Shown here: piece after piece, positions 49,601-61,457 of the stretch
Position numbering within the stretch: the first letter of the stretch is position 1
Layout of the letters: each line of letters starts with the position of its first letter
Assembly: GCA_002914805.1 (NCBI GenBank)
Contig: JXTB01000065.1
Span: 117,942-181,941, forward strand
DNA from: Parasponia andersonii
Lineage: Eukaryota > Streptophyta > Magnoliopsida > Rosales > Cannabaceae
Direction of reading: 5' to 3'
Length of the DNA stretch: 64,000 nucleotides
The notes under the pieces: generated by a model
Databases searched by the model: none
Told to the model about the DNA's origin: nothing
Seen by the model: only the letters and a program-made list of their open reading frames with translations
Made by a program: the position numbers and the translations under genes

Positions 49601-51932
49601 TTGACGCTCTCAGCAATCATAGATGGCACTGTAAGCCTGTCTCTTTCTTTCTTTACATGTTTGAGGCACATATGCTTGCACAGAGAAACTCACACTTGTG
49701 CTGTGCTTACTCATATTCACACTTTAATGCCTGGTTATACATATATATGGGCATATTCACGTGCTATTTGTTTCATACATGTACTTGTGCTTTTGATATA
49801 AGATAACATTTATTGACTTTTTTTTTTCATCCAGGTACTTTGTGTCCATGGCGGTCTTTCTCCTGACATTCGAACAATTGATCAGGTATCGCCTCTTCTT
49901 AATTGTTACTGGTTGAGCTTTTTTAGTTTGAACCATATTGATAAATCTTGCAGTTTACTTTTGCATATGGCTTCTACATTCATGTTTATTAACTCTCTTA
50001 TACACACGCTTCTTGGCATGGATATAATTTTACAACTGCCTGTTTTGTACAGTTTACATGTTGGAAATATCCGAAACACACTGTGGATAAACTTATGTAG
50101 TGGATGGTGCTTGCTCCTAGAAATCGCATATTTCATATTATCGATTCTTACATTTGAAATTTTTTATGATATAGTTTGTCCTTTATATCAAACAGAAAAA
50201 CACCTACAATAATGGTTTCATTGTGCTTGATTATCATGGAGTATTTTGAAGAATAATTATATTCCTTCTTTAAGCCTGGAAACCCTGTTGTGGCACTTCA
50301 TTCAAGTTACTTTCATCATTATCATAAGCATGTGACTCTTCTGGTGCAGAAGAGAAGAAAAGTGGTTAGCTTAGACTCTTCCTAGACGTTTTAAAGGAAC
50401 AGGCCTGAAAACCCTCTGAATAGCTTGATTAAGATCATAGAAAAACAGAAGGAAGCATTTTATAGGCTCTAAGGGTAGTCCCATCTACATCTAACTACCC
50501 AGTACCTTGAGGCTTTCTGTACAAATAATCCTTTAGCATTTAATAATACCCAACTTAACAAAAACTCTTTTACTTATCCTGTAACATTTTTTCTTACAGA
50601 TAAGGGTAATTGAACGTAATTGTGAAATCCCTCATGAGGGGCCGTTCTGTGATCTCATGTGGAGTGATCCTGAAGATATTGAAACATGGGCAGTCAGTCC
50701 ACGTGGAGCAGGTTGGCTTTTCGGTTCGAGGGTCACTTCCGAGGTGATTATTTGATTTTAAGCAAAATTCTTCCCTGAAAATCTGGACGCTAAAAAAGAG
50801 TACATTGTTCTTTGTTTGTGCAGTTTAACCACATAAACAGTCTTGATCTTGTTTGTCGAGCACACCAGCTTGTGCAAGAAGGCCTGAAGTACATGTTCCA
50901 AGACAAAGGCCTTGTTACAGTGAGACTCTCTACTTTCTTTCTTATTTTACTTTTTGAACTTTCATTTACTTAAAATTTGAATGGTTTTGACATTTTTAAT
51001 AGGTTTATAGTAGTATGGTTCTTGATCTTTTCAGGTCTGGTCTGCGCCAAATTACTGTTATCGATGTGGGAACGTAGCTTCTATATTGAGTTTTAATGAG
51101 AATATGGTAACAATACAAGCTCGCAAGGCATCCTTTTGTTATTCTCTTTATTTATTTATTTCCTTTTATAACGGAGAAGTTGAGGAAAGCTAGAAACAGT
51201 TGCCATAGGAAGTTTTAGATTTAAGGTGCAATGATGTGTCTGGGCCAGTGATTCTTGCATAGTTAAGTTTGTTTTGATGACTGAAACAATTTATCAGAGT
51301 ATAATGAAAATTTACTTGCTGATAGTTTATAGGTAAAATGAAAATGAGTGACTTGTTCCTCATCATAGTTTTAAGGGTGGAGAGGAGCAACAGTCCAATT
51401 AAGTACCAATCATTTAGTCCATTGTGGCTCCATTTGTTTCAAAGGCCACAGGCGATCTTGCTTTATATTGGTTTTAGGTATAGCTACCCTGCCGTAGGAT
51501 TAATGTGTTTTCTCTGAGATTTGAATCTTCTTTTGTTTGCCCAAACAATATTATAGGGTGCTTCTTTCCATGTTGGACCATGCGTTGTAACTGTCTGCTA
51601 CTTTGCTGTCACTAATAGGATAAAATTTTTGGTGTCGTCCGTGTCAGCTTGATCTGCAACCTTGCTATTTATATCGTTGCCTGCATAGGAACAAGAATCT
51701 CTTCAAGGAATAATTACTTGAGTCTGAACCAAGCGTTAATACGTTGTGCTTTAGTTGATCAAGGAATTCTTATTGTGATCAAATTACAAAATAACCTCTA
51801 TTACATGTGCTATCCTCTTGATGATGTTCTTTTTCTCATTTATGGCAGGAGAGAGAGGTGAAGTTTTTCACTGAAACAGAGGAGAACAACCAGATGAGGG
51901 GACCTAGGACAGGAGTTCCGTATTTCTTATAG
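43688..51932 (+). CDS. FyPP3: Ser/Thr protein phosphatase 6 catalytic subunit
   Basis: Ten coding exons: 43688-43768, 45790-45936, 46037-46104, 46678-46735, 49520-49630, 49835-49885, 50600-50743, 50824-50919, 51035-51106 and 51849-51932, in frame, 303 aa, the exact FyPP length. Metal-binding motifs are GDIHG (49-53), GDFVDRG (77-83) and GNHE (109-112), followed by the conserved [11 protein letters not shown] stretch. The tail PYFL matches the PP2A-group C terminus, whose last Leu is carboxymethylated in relatives. Family role: in Arabidopsis, FyPP1 and FyPP3 act with SAL and PP2A-A subunits on PIN auxin carriers, ABI5 and phytochrome signalling. FyPP1 and FyPP3 are nearly identical, so the symbol marks the type and not a proven orthologue. 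Intron 1 holds a LINE RNase H fragment. Intron 4 (2.8 kb) holds a duplication, a foldback element and another LINE piece. All catalytic motifs are intact. Confidence 0.96.
45237..45715 (+). mobile_element. LINE 3' fragment (RNase H) in PP6 intron 1
   Basis: It encodes the end of a plant-LINE-type RNase [15 protein letters not shown] carries the conserved SD, then a frameshift near 45470, then [12 protein letters not shown], like the family's VAH..A. motif. An A8 run at 45708-45715 followed by (TA)n marks the 3' end. The element is 5'-truncated and in the same direction as PP6. No target duplication was identified. Confidence 0.75.
46790..48245. repeat. 363-bp tandem duplication, second copy interrupted
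   Basis: The unit starts CATAGGAGCCTGAAAGTTCT at 46790 and again at 47153. Its second half (ATGATGTGGTCTTGGCTTAT) is at 46993, and its partner (ATGATGTGGCCTTGGGTTAT) only at 48078. The extra distance equals the foldback insertion at 47343-48043. All of it lies in PP6 intron 4. Confidence 0.85.
47343..48043. mobile_element. 701-bp foldback element in PP6 intron 4
   Basis: The ends are GGCTTTTTATTACCAAAACC and, in reverse complement, GGCTCTTTATTACCAAAACC. Pairing continues almost to the middle: GTTAAGTCTTTATTATCTTA on the left matches GTTAAGTCTTTATTCTCTTA in reverse complement on the right. Each arm is over 250 bp. TAAAAAAA flanks both sides (47335-47342 and 48044-48051), consistent with an 8-bp target duplication, although this is low-complexity sequence. 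CCCCCTGAACTC-type motifs repeat inside each arm. It has no coding capacity. The 8-bp duplication would fit the hAT superfamily. Confidence 0.85.
48690..48985 (+). mobile_element. LINE zinc-binding domain fragment in PP6 intron 4
   Basis: The plus-strand frame reads [20 protein letters not shown], then [10 protein letters not shown], which is the zf-RVT pattern (E..H.F..C..A...W) found near the end of plant LINE reverse transcriptases. Stops follow soon after. It is a decayed fragment and its ends are unclear. Confidence 0.65.
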
Positions 51933-54640
51933 TCATTTGGAGCTATGTAGCCTTCCATTACTTGTATAATTATTCAACTGTTACTATAGGTCGTTGAAAT
52001 TCGGAGCTTTTCTTTTTCCGTCTTCTACTGACTTGAAGATTTTCTATTTGGTTAGTTTGCTTTTAAAATTGGTGGGCTTTGCGTTAGTTGCTAATTCTCA
52101 TTCCTTTATTAATCCATGGCTGTTTTATTCTCTTGTGTTTCATTTCCAGAGTCCAGCCTGCATTGGAATAATTTTTTCAGTATTAGGCTTATAATGCCTT
52201 TACAATTCTAACCAGGAATTTTGTCATTATTCCATTGTCCTTTTGTTTTTTCCCCCCCACCCCTCCCCACAACACAAATTATTCTATTGTGTGCACTTTT
52301 ATTTTTCGTCTTTGATTTTTTTTCCTCCCACTTATAAATCAGTGATTTGGGACTATCAATGTTGTTTGCATCTACATGATTCGAGATTATTGTTTTTTTT
52401 TTTTTTTAGGAAATACATGATTCGAGATTAACTATCTATATGTTTGTGAAAAGTTGCAATTCTTCTCTCTCCGAGTCCTAGTTTGCTTTCGATTAGTGAG
52501 GAAAAAAAAAAAGAACTTGGTTAGGAATGCGATGCTAAGTTCGGCCCTCTTCCCTGTTTAAATTTTCATCTGAGTTTGGTGGTTACTATCTATGTCTGAT
52601 GTCATTTTCAATCCATGATATTAAATGGTAAATTTTCGTATCATTTTATAAATTTAACTCTAACCCAAGTTACACTAAAAAGAATATTTGTTTTTCTATT
52701 ATTTATCTCTTTAGTCGTCAACAATCAATTTATTTCACAAACTATTACATCTATATGTTAATTGACACTTACAAATTACTGGAAAAAAATGCGAACAATA
52801 CAAACAAATAGAAAAGAAACACCAAAACTCGGAACTCGGAGTATAAACTTATAGTTTTTGATTGCCAGAAAATATGAATACTCTAAAATTCAAATATTAC
52901 ACGTTGCACCTGTGAAATAAAAAACTATCGAAACGAACAGAGCTTTCTGCGTTGTCTTCCAAAGAAATAACTAAAACTGGCCGAAATAGTTAATTGGGAA
53001 AACTAAGTGCTAAATAGTATGAATTGAGTTAAAGATAAATAAATACACTTTATTTGGTACCTTGAGATCTTAGGTAAGTTTTGGTCATCATACTCCAAAC
53101 TTCAGACATTATAATTTTAATGAGTAATGATATTAATATTTGTATCATTTATTTAATTGTAGTTTAGAATAAATTTTAGCTTAAATAAAATAAAATTAAA
53201 TATAATATAGATTAAATTGAATCATTATAGTTAATACAGGTTAATAAAAATGATATATTGAGAATAAATTTATAGGAAGTTATAAAGGTGGTGCTATAAT
53301 AGAAATAAAAAAGTTTGAAAAGTGTTACACCAAATTTGGTGTTCTATTGGAGAGAGATTTTTGACACTTAAATGGTGTTTTACACCAAATTGGTGTAGGG
53401 TTGGAGATGAGCTAAAGACTTCTATGTTTGTAACCTAAAATTTAATTCTGAGTAATGATTAATGATTGAGACACTCAACACACCATTTAAAATTTAAAAG
53501 TTGAAATGGATACCACCTTAGGTGGTGTAAGTTTTTTGTGTAAATCTTTTGGTATCCTAAGCATTATGCATTAATTTTTTTTTACTGTTTTCTTATAGTG
53601 ACATCCAACAAATAGGTCATCTATTTAAAATTTAATTCTGAGTAATGATTAATGATTGAGACACTCAACACATCATTTAAAATTTAAAAGTTGAAATGGA
53701 TACCACCTAAGGTGATGTAAGTTTTTTTGTGTAAATCTTTTATCCTTAGCATTATGCATTAATTTTTTTTTTTACTGTTTTCTTATAGTGACATCCAACA
53801 AAAAGGTCATCCAAGAAGAGGTAAATATCAATCTTCTGTGTTTTGTACAGCCCAAAAGTGAATACTGATATAAAATCACTGCAATGTACCTCTGGATGAG
53901 ATTGGATGAGAAGATTATGAAAACATTTGTTGCATCTTGCTTTTTGCCCCCTTATTTTACCCCTTATAATTTTTTATTTTATTTTATATTTCATTTACCT
54001 CCCTAATATGTATATTTGAAGTTGTAACTAATAAATTTTGTCCCTACTTTGCCTCTATTGAGATTTATATTTTACTTTCCAGTTTTGTCTTTACCATAAT
54101 ATGTAAATTTTTATACTTTTCTTTTAACCGAAGAGCTTTTATTTTTTATTTTCATTTCCTATTCAAGTTTCAAAATAAAATTGAGGGTAAAAAATTAAAT
54201 TGGGAAAGACTCCTTGTTCCCAACTAGTGAAGACAAAAGTTAGATTTTTTAATCATCAAAATTATATGACAATGAGGGTGTTATAGTTCTTCCAAATGAC
54301 GAAAATTCGTCGAGAGCAAATATATGCATTTTATTGTTATTATTGTATTAAAAAGAAAATTTATCTTCGCTCCCTTTGAGTGAATATTCTGGCTTCGCCA
54401 GTTGTAATCATTCGTTGGGAAGTTGCTTCATCTTAACTATGCAATAACATTGACCCCAATCTCGCTGTGGTTGTTTTACACACAACCCCCCAAAAAAAGT
54501 TTGCTTTTATATTTTATAGCACATCTTTCTCTACAAATTATGTTTGTAAAACAGTCTTCTCCCTCAAATATTCGGACAAGATATGCTTCTGCCCTTCACA
54601 ATAAAGAGAAAATTTTAAATTAGAAATATCATTTTTGAGT
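51933..54640. other. Intergenic between PP6 and the retrotransposon
   Basis: No gene is seen. The first 200-300 bases are the PP6 3' UTR. It contains the duplication at 53436-53815. Palindromes such as ACACCAAATTTGGTGT (53335-53350) and a second ACACCAAATTGGTGT (53382-53396) suggest an old MITE. Confidence 0.55.
53436..53815. repeat. 190-bp tandem duplication
   Basis: Two copies starting TAAAATTTAATTCTGAGTAA at 53436 and 53626, over 90% alike by eye. Each contains an inverted pair around TACCACCTTAGGTGGTG. They are non-coding. Confidence 0.9.
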
Positions 54641-54763
54641 ATTGTGATTAAATGACATAAATGTGTTCAAGATTATTGTGCGGTCTAAAATCCTATACGT
54701 TGATCAATACCAAAAAAGAAAAAGTTGACCAAATGAATATGTCAGGTCGCATGAGTAACATTA

Positions 54764-54871
54764 AGTGCGACCTCCTCCGAAAAAGTTTAGTGCGACCTCC
54801 ACTGCATAAATTAGTGCGACCTCCTCCAAAAGAGTTAAGTGCGACCTCCTCCGAATGAGTTAAGTGCGACC
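54764..54871 (+). repeat. 25-bp tandem repeat, about 4.4 copies
   Basis: The unit is AGTGCGACCTCCTCCGAAAG plus AGTTA, with copies at 54764, 54789, 54813, 54838 and a partial one at 54863. It lies in or near the 5' LTR. It is GC-rich compared with its surroundings. Confidence 0.9.
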
Positions 54872-55065
54872 AGAATGAAAAGAAAACTAGACTAAATTTC
54901 GTCAAAACGGGTAACTTACAAAGAAAGGGAAACAAAAGTTTCTCTTTAAAGATTGACTAGTCATCTCATTTAAGTTATCATCTAGTTATATTGTTACTCG
55001 AATTGTATTTTCCGATTATATAGTTACCCATTCTCACAATTAGAAAACATTGAGCTATCCTTACA

Positions 55066-55073
55066 TATATAAA
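55066..55073 (+). promoter_or_regulatory. TATA box of the LTR
   Basis: TATATAAA followed by GGGAG, about 310 bases before the LTR end, in the position expected for the retrotransposon promoter. Confidence 0.6.
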
Positions 55074-55382
55074 GGGAGTTCAATGTTTCAGTGTGGGATC
55101 TTTGGATCTTTTTGGGGATATCTTTGATCTTTTATCTTTTAGATCTTTTGGGAACTTTTTAGACTCTTGCTTCTTCCTTCCGGACAATACATTGTAATTT
55201 TGAGTTCTTGTAATTCTCTAGAAAATAGTAAAAAATAGTGGACGTAAGCTCATCTTTTTTGGGGCTGAACCACTATAAAATTCTCGTCTCTTTGTTTGCT
55301 TTGATTAATTAAACCTTTTCACATACAAGCCATATTTTGCAATCTTCCCAAATTTATTATTGACAAAACCTCCGTCAACAAT

Positions 55383-55400
55383 TGGCACTAGAAGGAGGGC
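55383..55400 (+). other. Primer binding site
   Basis: TGGCACTAGAAGGAGGGC lies two bases after the LTR end. Related plant Ty3/gypsy elements carry TGGCGCTAGAAGGAGGG here. The exact tRNA was not assigned. Confidence 0.65.
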
Positions 55401-55441
55401 TATTTCAACTAAAAAATTTGTCCATTCCACTTCTTTCAACA

Positions 55442-57163
55442 ATGGCAAACACTAGAAACATTATCAGAAACACCGGAACTAGCCAAAATCATCCCCAAAG
55501 TACTACTGCTGCATAGGTAGATCCTGCTCAGGATCAGTCTGTCGTGACCGCACCGGAAAATATTGTCCAGAGACAGGATTGTATGGAGGAAGCACTGGTG
55601 AACCTTTAGGAAATTACAAGTTAGATTAATGACTCTCTATGACGACCTGCTGAGGGACAGATGCTAACTCCACCACAGCACGAACGTCCCATAGAACGTC
55701 CTGCTCAACAACCTAAAAGAGGAATTCAGATCCTGGAGACAGGGAACCGCAACTAACCTAAAGGCCGGTAGGAGCGTCGAGGAGATTATATCTCTAAGGG
55801 AAAAGGCAAGGTCGCAGACTTACCTCTGGTATCTGGTACTGAAAGTTAGAGCACTGATCGTGATCATGGGTAACCTTCCCGGAGAGCAACCATCAATCGT
55901 GATTATCTAGACAACGAGCAAAAATATCAATCGAGGAGTATCTTTGAAAGGATCAGTAGGGAATCTTGACAGAATCCTACAGACTTGAGACAACATCTGG
56001 ATCAACGACGTAATCAGGAATGATCCACATCGCATCACAACGACCAAAGCCGATCTCATTGCACTGTTTCATTAGAATCCCTAAGGTCGCAGCAGACCCT
56101 ACCTAACCAACCTGCCTTATATCGTGACAATGATCAGAGGCCACTCCTATCACCAGTAAGAGAGAATGTTCTCCCTCTGAACGTCGATGTTCATAATCTG
56201 AGGATTGCTTTAGATGCACTTGCTGGTTAGTACGATGAGCTCGCTGATGGGTATCATCAATTGCCATTCAGCGAGGAGGTTCGAGCTGCCGCCTTATCTG
56301 CTGGATTTAAACTTCCCACTATAAACAATTTTGATGGGAAAACTGATCCACAGGACCATATGGATCACTTCAGCGACCTGATGAAACTTCATCGTGTTAA
56401 TGATCTAGCACGTTGTAGATGCTTTGCTGTAAATCTCACAGAAGCGGCGAAGAAGTGGTTCCGAGGACTCAAGTCTGGTTCAATCTCATCCTGGCAACAA
56501 CTTCAGACTACATTCTTGAGGCAATTCTAGGCTGCAAAGAATTTTACTATTCCACTGGTAAGTCTGTCTGCTATTCGCCAAGGCCTGGAGGAAACTCTAC
56601 GATCTTACCTAAATCGTTTTACCTCAGAGTTGGCGAAAGTTAATAACCCACTTGAGGGAGGAGTTTTAACTCTAATGATGGCTGAGGTACGACCAGAAAC
56701 TGAACTCTGAGAAGAGTTACTAGAGCAGGAATGCAGAACCCTTGAAGACTTCTATCGAAGAGTTGGTCAACATCTAAGGATAGAATCTTCACACAAAAAC
56801 CTTCATAAGACGACAAAGGGAGGAGGGAAGGATGCTGCCAAAGATGCGACCACAAACAACAACAATAATGATAAGAAGTCGAACAAAAGGAGTAATGAAC
56901 AATCGAATGAGAAGCAGCCCAAACAGAAAAAATAGGAGATTCCAAGAGCTCCCATGAGGTTCAATAATTATACTTAATTGAACGCGCCCATAGATTATAT
57001 CTATATGGGCACAAACCAACAGGAACGGTATCGTCAACCGGAACCGATGAAAAGAAATAGAGTGAGGCGTGACCCCAATAAGTTTTATCAGTATCACAAT
57101 GACATTGGACATGATACCAATAACTGCTTCGGCCTGAAAGATAAGATCGGGTTTATTGATTAA
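55442..57163 (+). pseudogene. gag: Decayed gag of a Tat-type Ty3/gypsy element
   Basis: An ATG at 55442 opens a frame that stops after 24 codons. Frame pieces then continue. The best kept is 56261-56530, with FDGKTDPQDHMDHF and the WFRGL motif, as in plant Ty3/gypsy capsid proteins. It is followed by Lys/Asn-rich sequence and a zinc-knuckle remnant (HNDIGHDTNNC). In that knuckle the first expected Cys appears as Tyr in FYQYHND. Several in-frame stops and shifts make it non-functional. No repair is attempted. Confidence 0.85.
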
Positions 57164-57429
57164 AGAAGGGCGGCTGTGGCAATACTCTAAACAGAATAAT
57201 GAAAGGCGAGAAGAAAACCGACAGCGACCTCCAAAAATTCAGCGCGAGGTGCGAACTATTTTCGGAGGATCGCACATTGGTGGAGATTCCAAGAGAGCGC
57301 AGGATAGGTATACACGAGAAGCTCGGCAATAGCCGTTGACCAACATCATGCACCTTGAACAACGACCACGAAAGCTTCAGCGAGTACCAGATATGGATAT
57401 TACCTTCACGGAACAAGATGCGAGGGAGG

Positions 57430-58115
57430 TCCATTATCCACATAATGATGCGTTGGTCATAAAGATCAATTGTGGAAGCACGCAGTTATGGTGAGTATTG
57501 GTCGATAACAGAAGTACTGTTGACATCCTGTATTACGATGCCTTTAAGAAGATGAGGTTGAATAAAAGCGAACTAAAGCCCGCCATCACTCCACTCTACG
57601 GATTCACTGGTAATAGCATAATGCCTATGGGCATGATTGAGTTAATGGTCAACGTTGGAACTTATTCTAGGGTTTCAATGGTAATGGCCCAATTTTTGGT
57701 TGTAGATTTCCCCTCTGCATTCAATGCTGTACTGGGAAGACTAACACTGAGGGAATTTCGAGCTATTACTTCAATCTACTATTTCGTTATGAAATTCTTG
57801 ACTCAATAAGGAGTAGGCAAGGTGCGTGGCATCCAATATGATGCGAGGACTTGTTATAACAACTCTTTAAAGCTCACAGCAAAGGATACGATACCTTGCA
57901 CAATGATGGTCCAACTACAAAGAGAAGCGTCAGGCGAAACGACCGTCGAAGCGTCAGGCAAAACGTCAGGCAAAAAGTCAATCGAAACGACAAGCGAAGA
58001 CCTCGACCCTCGAGAAATCAATGGAGAGGTCAAAACTGGACCCATTAAAGACTTGGAGGATTTGCTATTTGACAGATCCTCCAAGATTTTAAAGATTAGA
58101 GCAAAGCTTCAATAA
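57430..58115 (+). pseudogene. Decayed aspartic protease and linker
   Basis: A frame after a stop reads VDNRSTVDILYYDAF. Related elements have the active-site Asp followed by a small residue and Gly (D-N-G-S type); the Gly here is Arg. The fold continues through FLVVDFPSAFNAVLGR, as in pepsin-like retroviral proteases. A variable linker with repeated (E)ASG(E/K)T units follows at 57930-57985. Stops interrupt the frame at 57807 and 58113. Confidence 0.75.
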
Positions 58116-59443
58116 CCTGTGCGAGCTTTATTGGTTGCTTTTCTGGAATCTAACTTGGATGTATTTGTGTGGCAACATTCGGATATGGTCAGGATCGATC
58201 CGAATATCATATGCCACCGTCTTAATATAGATCCAATAAAAAAGCCTGTACGACAGAAAAGAAGAGCTATGAATCCAGAACACTAAGTCGCATTGAAAGA
58301 AGAGGTAGAAAAGTTACTCGAAATTGGATTTATCAGGGAATCTTTTTATCCGAACTGGCTTGCTAACCCAGTTTTGGTAAAGAAGTAGAGAATGTATATC
58401 GATTTCACCGATCTCAACAAAGCATGCCCGAAGGACAGCTTTCCCCTTCCAAGAATCGACCAGCTTATAGATGCGACGTCGGGACATGAACTCTTAAGTT
58501 TCATGGACACATATTCTGGATACAATCAAATCCTCATGTACGAGCTAGAAGAGGAGCATACCTCGTTCATCACTGATCGAGGATTATACTGTTACAAAAA
58601 GATTCCCTTCGGACTCATCAATGCAGGAGCAACCTACCAGCGTCTTGTCAACATGATGTTTGTAAAATAAATTGGCAAAACAATAGAGGTATATGTTGAT
58701 GGCATGCTGGTGAAGTCGAAGAAAGCTAAAGATCACATCAAACATCTTGATGAGATATTCAAAATTCTCTGAAAGTATCAAATGAAGCCGAATCCCCAGA
58801 AGTGTGCATTCGGGGTAGGATCTAGAAAGTTTCTGGGTTTTATGGTCAATCAGCGAGGCATTGAAGGTAACCCTCAGAAGATACAAGTGCTGATTGATAT
58901 GCAATCTCCTCGCAAACCCAAAGATGTGCAGAGCCTGGCAGGAAGAGTGGCCGCATTGAGTCGATTTGTATCCAAGTCAACGAATAAGTGCCAACCATTC
59001 TTTGAAGTATTGAAAGATTCGAAGAGGTTCGAGTGGAATGGAGAACGCGAGCAGGCATTCCAAGAATTAAAAATACACTTGGATTCTTCTCTACTCTTGT
59101 CAAAGCCAAATCCGGCGGAAGAATTATATTTATACCTCGCTGTTTCTAAATATGCGACAAGTGTTGCGTTAATTCGAGAATATGAAAAGATACAGTGACC
59201 AGTGTACTACGAAGTAAAAGACTACTCGATGCCGAAACAAGATATCCAGAGATGGAGAAATTAGCATTAGCTCTTATTGTCTCACCCAGGAAACTTCGAC
59301 CTTATTTTCGTGCACACACCATCAAAATTTTCACGAACTTTCCATTAAAGCAGGTTCTGCAAAAACTCGAGACTTCCAGACGACTACTTAAGTGGGCAAT
59401 TGAGTTAAGTCAGTTCACATCGATTTTCAACGTCGCACGATGA
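58116..59443 (+). pseudogene. pol: Decayed reverse transcriptase and first RNase H
   Basis: RT motifs are clear: MYIDFTDLNKACPKDSFPLP, FMDTYSGYNQI, then FGLINAGATYQRL. The catalytic YVDD box reads YVDG here, so the second Asp is lost. In-frame stops occur at 58386, 58668 and 58771. The connection domain and the first RNase H follow (YLYLAVSKYATSVAL, then ETRYPEMEKLALAL) with more stops and a frameshift near 59197. The copy cannot be active. Confidence 0.9.
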
Positions 59444-59499
59444 TCAAAGGGTAAGCCCTCGTAGATTTCATTGCAGAATTCACATATGATGTCGATCTT

Positions 59500-59919
59500 C
59501 CCACAGAAGTAATTGAAAAGCCTGTTACAGATTTATCCAGATTGTGGAAGCTTTATATCGATAGATCATCGAACAAGAATGGAGCTGGTGCGGGTTTAGT
59601 ACTAATAAGTCCTGAAAGGTACAATATTCATTGTGCACTTCACTTCAAATTTCCAGCATCAAATAATGAGGTAGAATATAAAGCACTGATAGCTAGGCTA
59701 AAGCTCGCAAAAGAAATAAAGGTTGAAATGATTGAGGTATACAGTGATTCTCAGCTGGTCGTTTGTCAAGTGAACGGCGAGCATCAAGCAAGAGGAAAGA
59801 GAATGATGGCTTATTTACAGGAGGTACAAAGATTATTCTCGACATTCACTGCCTATAATATTCAACTTCTTCCTCGCATTAAGAATACTCGGGCAGATGC
59901 TCTAGCTAAACTCGCCTAA
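59500..59919 (+). pseudogene. Second (archaeal-like) RNase H domain
   Basis: The open frame 59542-59919 has WKLYIDRSSNKNGAGAGLVL, then NNEVEYKALIARLKLA, YSDSQLVVCQVNG and TRADALAKLA. This second RNase H after the ordinary one marks the Tat lineage (Ogre, Retand, Grande) of Ty3/gypsy. The first Asp and the Glu and Asp of the active site are present. The usual DGSS is DRSS. A stop ends the frame at 59917. Confidence 0.88.
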
Positions 59920-59929
59920 ACAAAAGATG

Positions 59930-61257
59930 CCGAATTACTAAAGGTGGTCCCTGTCGAGTTTCTTACAAAACCAAGTATCGAAGCAGAACCCCAAATAACT
60001 ATGACGGTTGATAAAAAATCATCGTGGGTAGATCCTATAATGAAGTATATACAAAATGGCGATCTCTCTAAAAACAAATACGACACAAAGCGACTTCGAA
60101 TGAAAGCAGCTCGCTATGTTATCTATGATGAGAAGCTTTATCGAAGAAGTTTTAGTGCGTCGTTATTGTTATGTATCGATGAAGAAAAAGTGAACTACAT
60201 TATGAGGGAAATTCACGAAGGAATATGCGGAAATCATTTTGGGGGGCAGGCAATTGCGAACAAGATTCTAAAACAAGGGTATTTTTGGTCGACCATGAAA
60301 AAGAATACGATGGAATTTACTAAAAAGTATAACAAATGCCAATGATTTGCAACTGTTCAAAGAATGCCACCTGTTCCTCTCACTCCAATGACCAGTCCAT
60401 GGCCATTTGCAATATGGGGAATTGATATTATCGGAAAACTTCCATTGGAGTTGGATTGAAGTATGCAGTGGTCGCCGTCCATTATTTCACCAAGTGGACA
60501 GAAGCTAAAGTCTTGAGTACCATTTCTGCAAAAAAGATGATAGATTTTGTTTACAAGTCTATAATCTGCCGTTATGGTATATCACATACCATAATTTTTG
60601 ATAATGGGAAACAATTTGACTGCGACGAGTTCCGTAACTTCTGCAACAACTTAGGCATCAAGAAGAATTTCTCTGCTGTTGTTCATCCACAAGCCAATGG
60701 ACAGGTCGAAGCGATAAATAAAATACTCAAACACAATATAAAGACAAAGTTGGAAGAGCATAAAGGAGCTTGGCCAGAGGTACTCCCTGAAGTTTTATGG
60801 GCTTATCGCACCACTTAACGAACAACTACCGGAGAAAGTCCATTCTCTTTAGCTTACGGATATGAAGCAATGATTCCGGTTGAAATTGGCGCGAGCTCTC
60901 TACGATGATCAACCTATGAGCAAGATCGCAACAAAACACTAATGAGGATTGAGCTCGATATTTTAGAAGAAAGGCACGAGCAGTCTCAGCTTCGAATCGC
61001 ATCATATCAACAATGCACTGCTCGATATTATAATTCTAAAGTCAGACGAATAGGATTTTTAGTTGGTGACTTTATTCTTCGGCAAGTCCTACCTAATAAT
61101 AAAGAGTATGGTGCTAGAGTATTTGGACCCTCTTGGGAATGACCGTATGTTATTCATGCCATCATTCGACCTTGGACATATAAGTTATCTCACACTGGCG
61201 GACAAAAGATCGAGCATGCCTGGAATGCAGAACAACTTTCGTCTCTATTATCAATAA
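59930..61257 (+). pseudogene. int: Decayed integrase
   Basis: The zinc-binding part has IHEGICGNHFGG, then KKYNKCQ, where the first expected Cys is Tyr. In the catalytic core, VAVHYFTKW has His where relatives have the first catalytic Asp. The second Asp (IIFDNGKQF) and the Glu (NGQVEAINK) remain. The C-terminal GDFILRQVLPNN and FGPSWE motif lacks a chromodomain. Stops occur at 60343, 60816 and 61140. The copy is inactive. Confidence 0.9.
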
Positions 61258-61280
61258 ATCTTCATGTATACCTTTATGTA

Positions 61281-61370
61281 TTCGTCATTTATCAATAAAT
61301 GTTCGTCATTCATTGATCGTCTTTCGTTGATCGTCATTCGTTATTCGTCATTCGTTATCATCAATAAGGG
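61281..61370. repeat. CGTCATTCGTT-type short repeats
   Basis: Imperfect repeats of TTCGTCATT, TTGATCGTC and TTCGTTAT just after pol. Confidence 0.7.
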
Positions 61371-61439
61371 TGTCTCCTCATCAATCATTCGATTTGGTCC
61401 ATCTTTTATAGTTTTATAGTAGACTTCGAACACCATAAG

Positions 61440-61457
61440 ACTCGGGGGGCAGTGGGA
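61440..61457 (+). other. Polypurine-tract-like G run
   Basis: CTCGGGGGGCAGTGGGATC follows the end of pol by about 180 bases. Such G runs prime plus-strand synthesis just before a 3' LTR, but here the sequence after it does not resemble the 5' LTR region, so it may be an internal tract or lie in a rearranged copy. Confidence 0.4.

Larger units (their letters stand above)
54640..55380 (+). mobile_element. 5' LTR-like region of the Ty3/gypsy element
   Basis: It ends in CA at 55380, directly before the primer binding site. It contains a TATA box (TATATAAA at 55066-55073) and AT-rich candidate polyadenylation sequence before the end. The 3' LTR is not in the window, so the left boundary cannot be fixed by comparison. 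54640 is an estimate. Confidence 0.55.

Noticed and set aside
59944..61257. Integrase pieces as separate host genes
   Set aside because: They are consecutive parts of one decayed polyprotein with stops between them.
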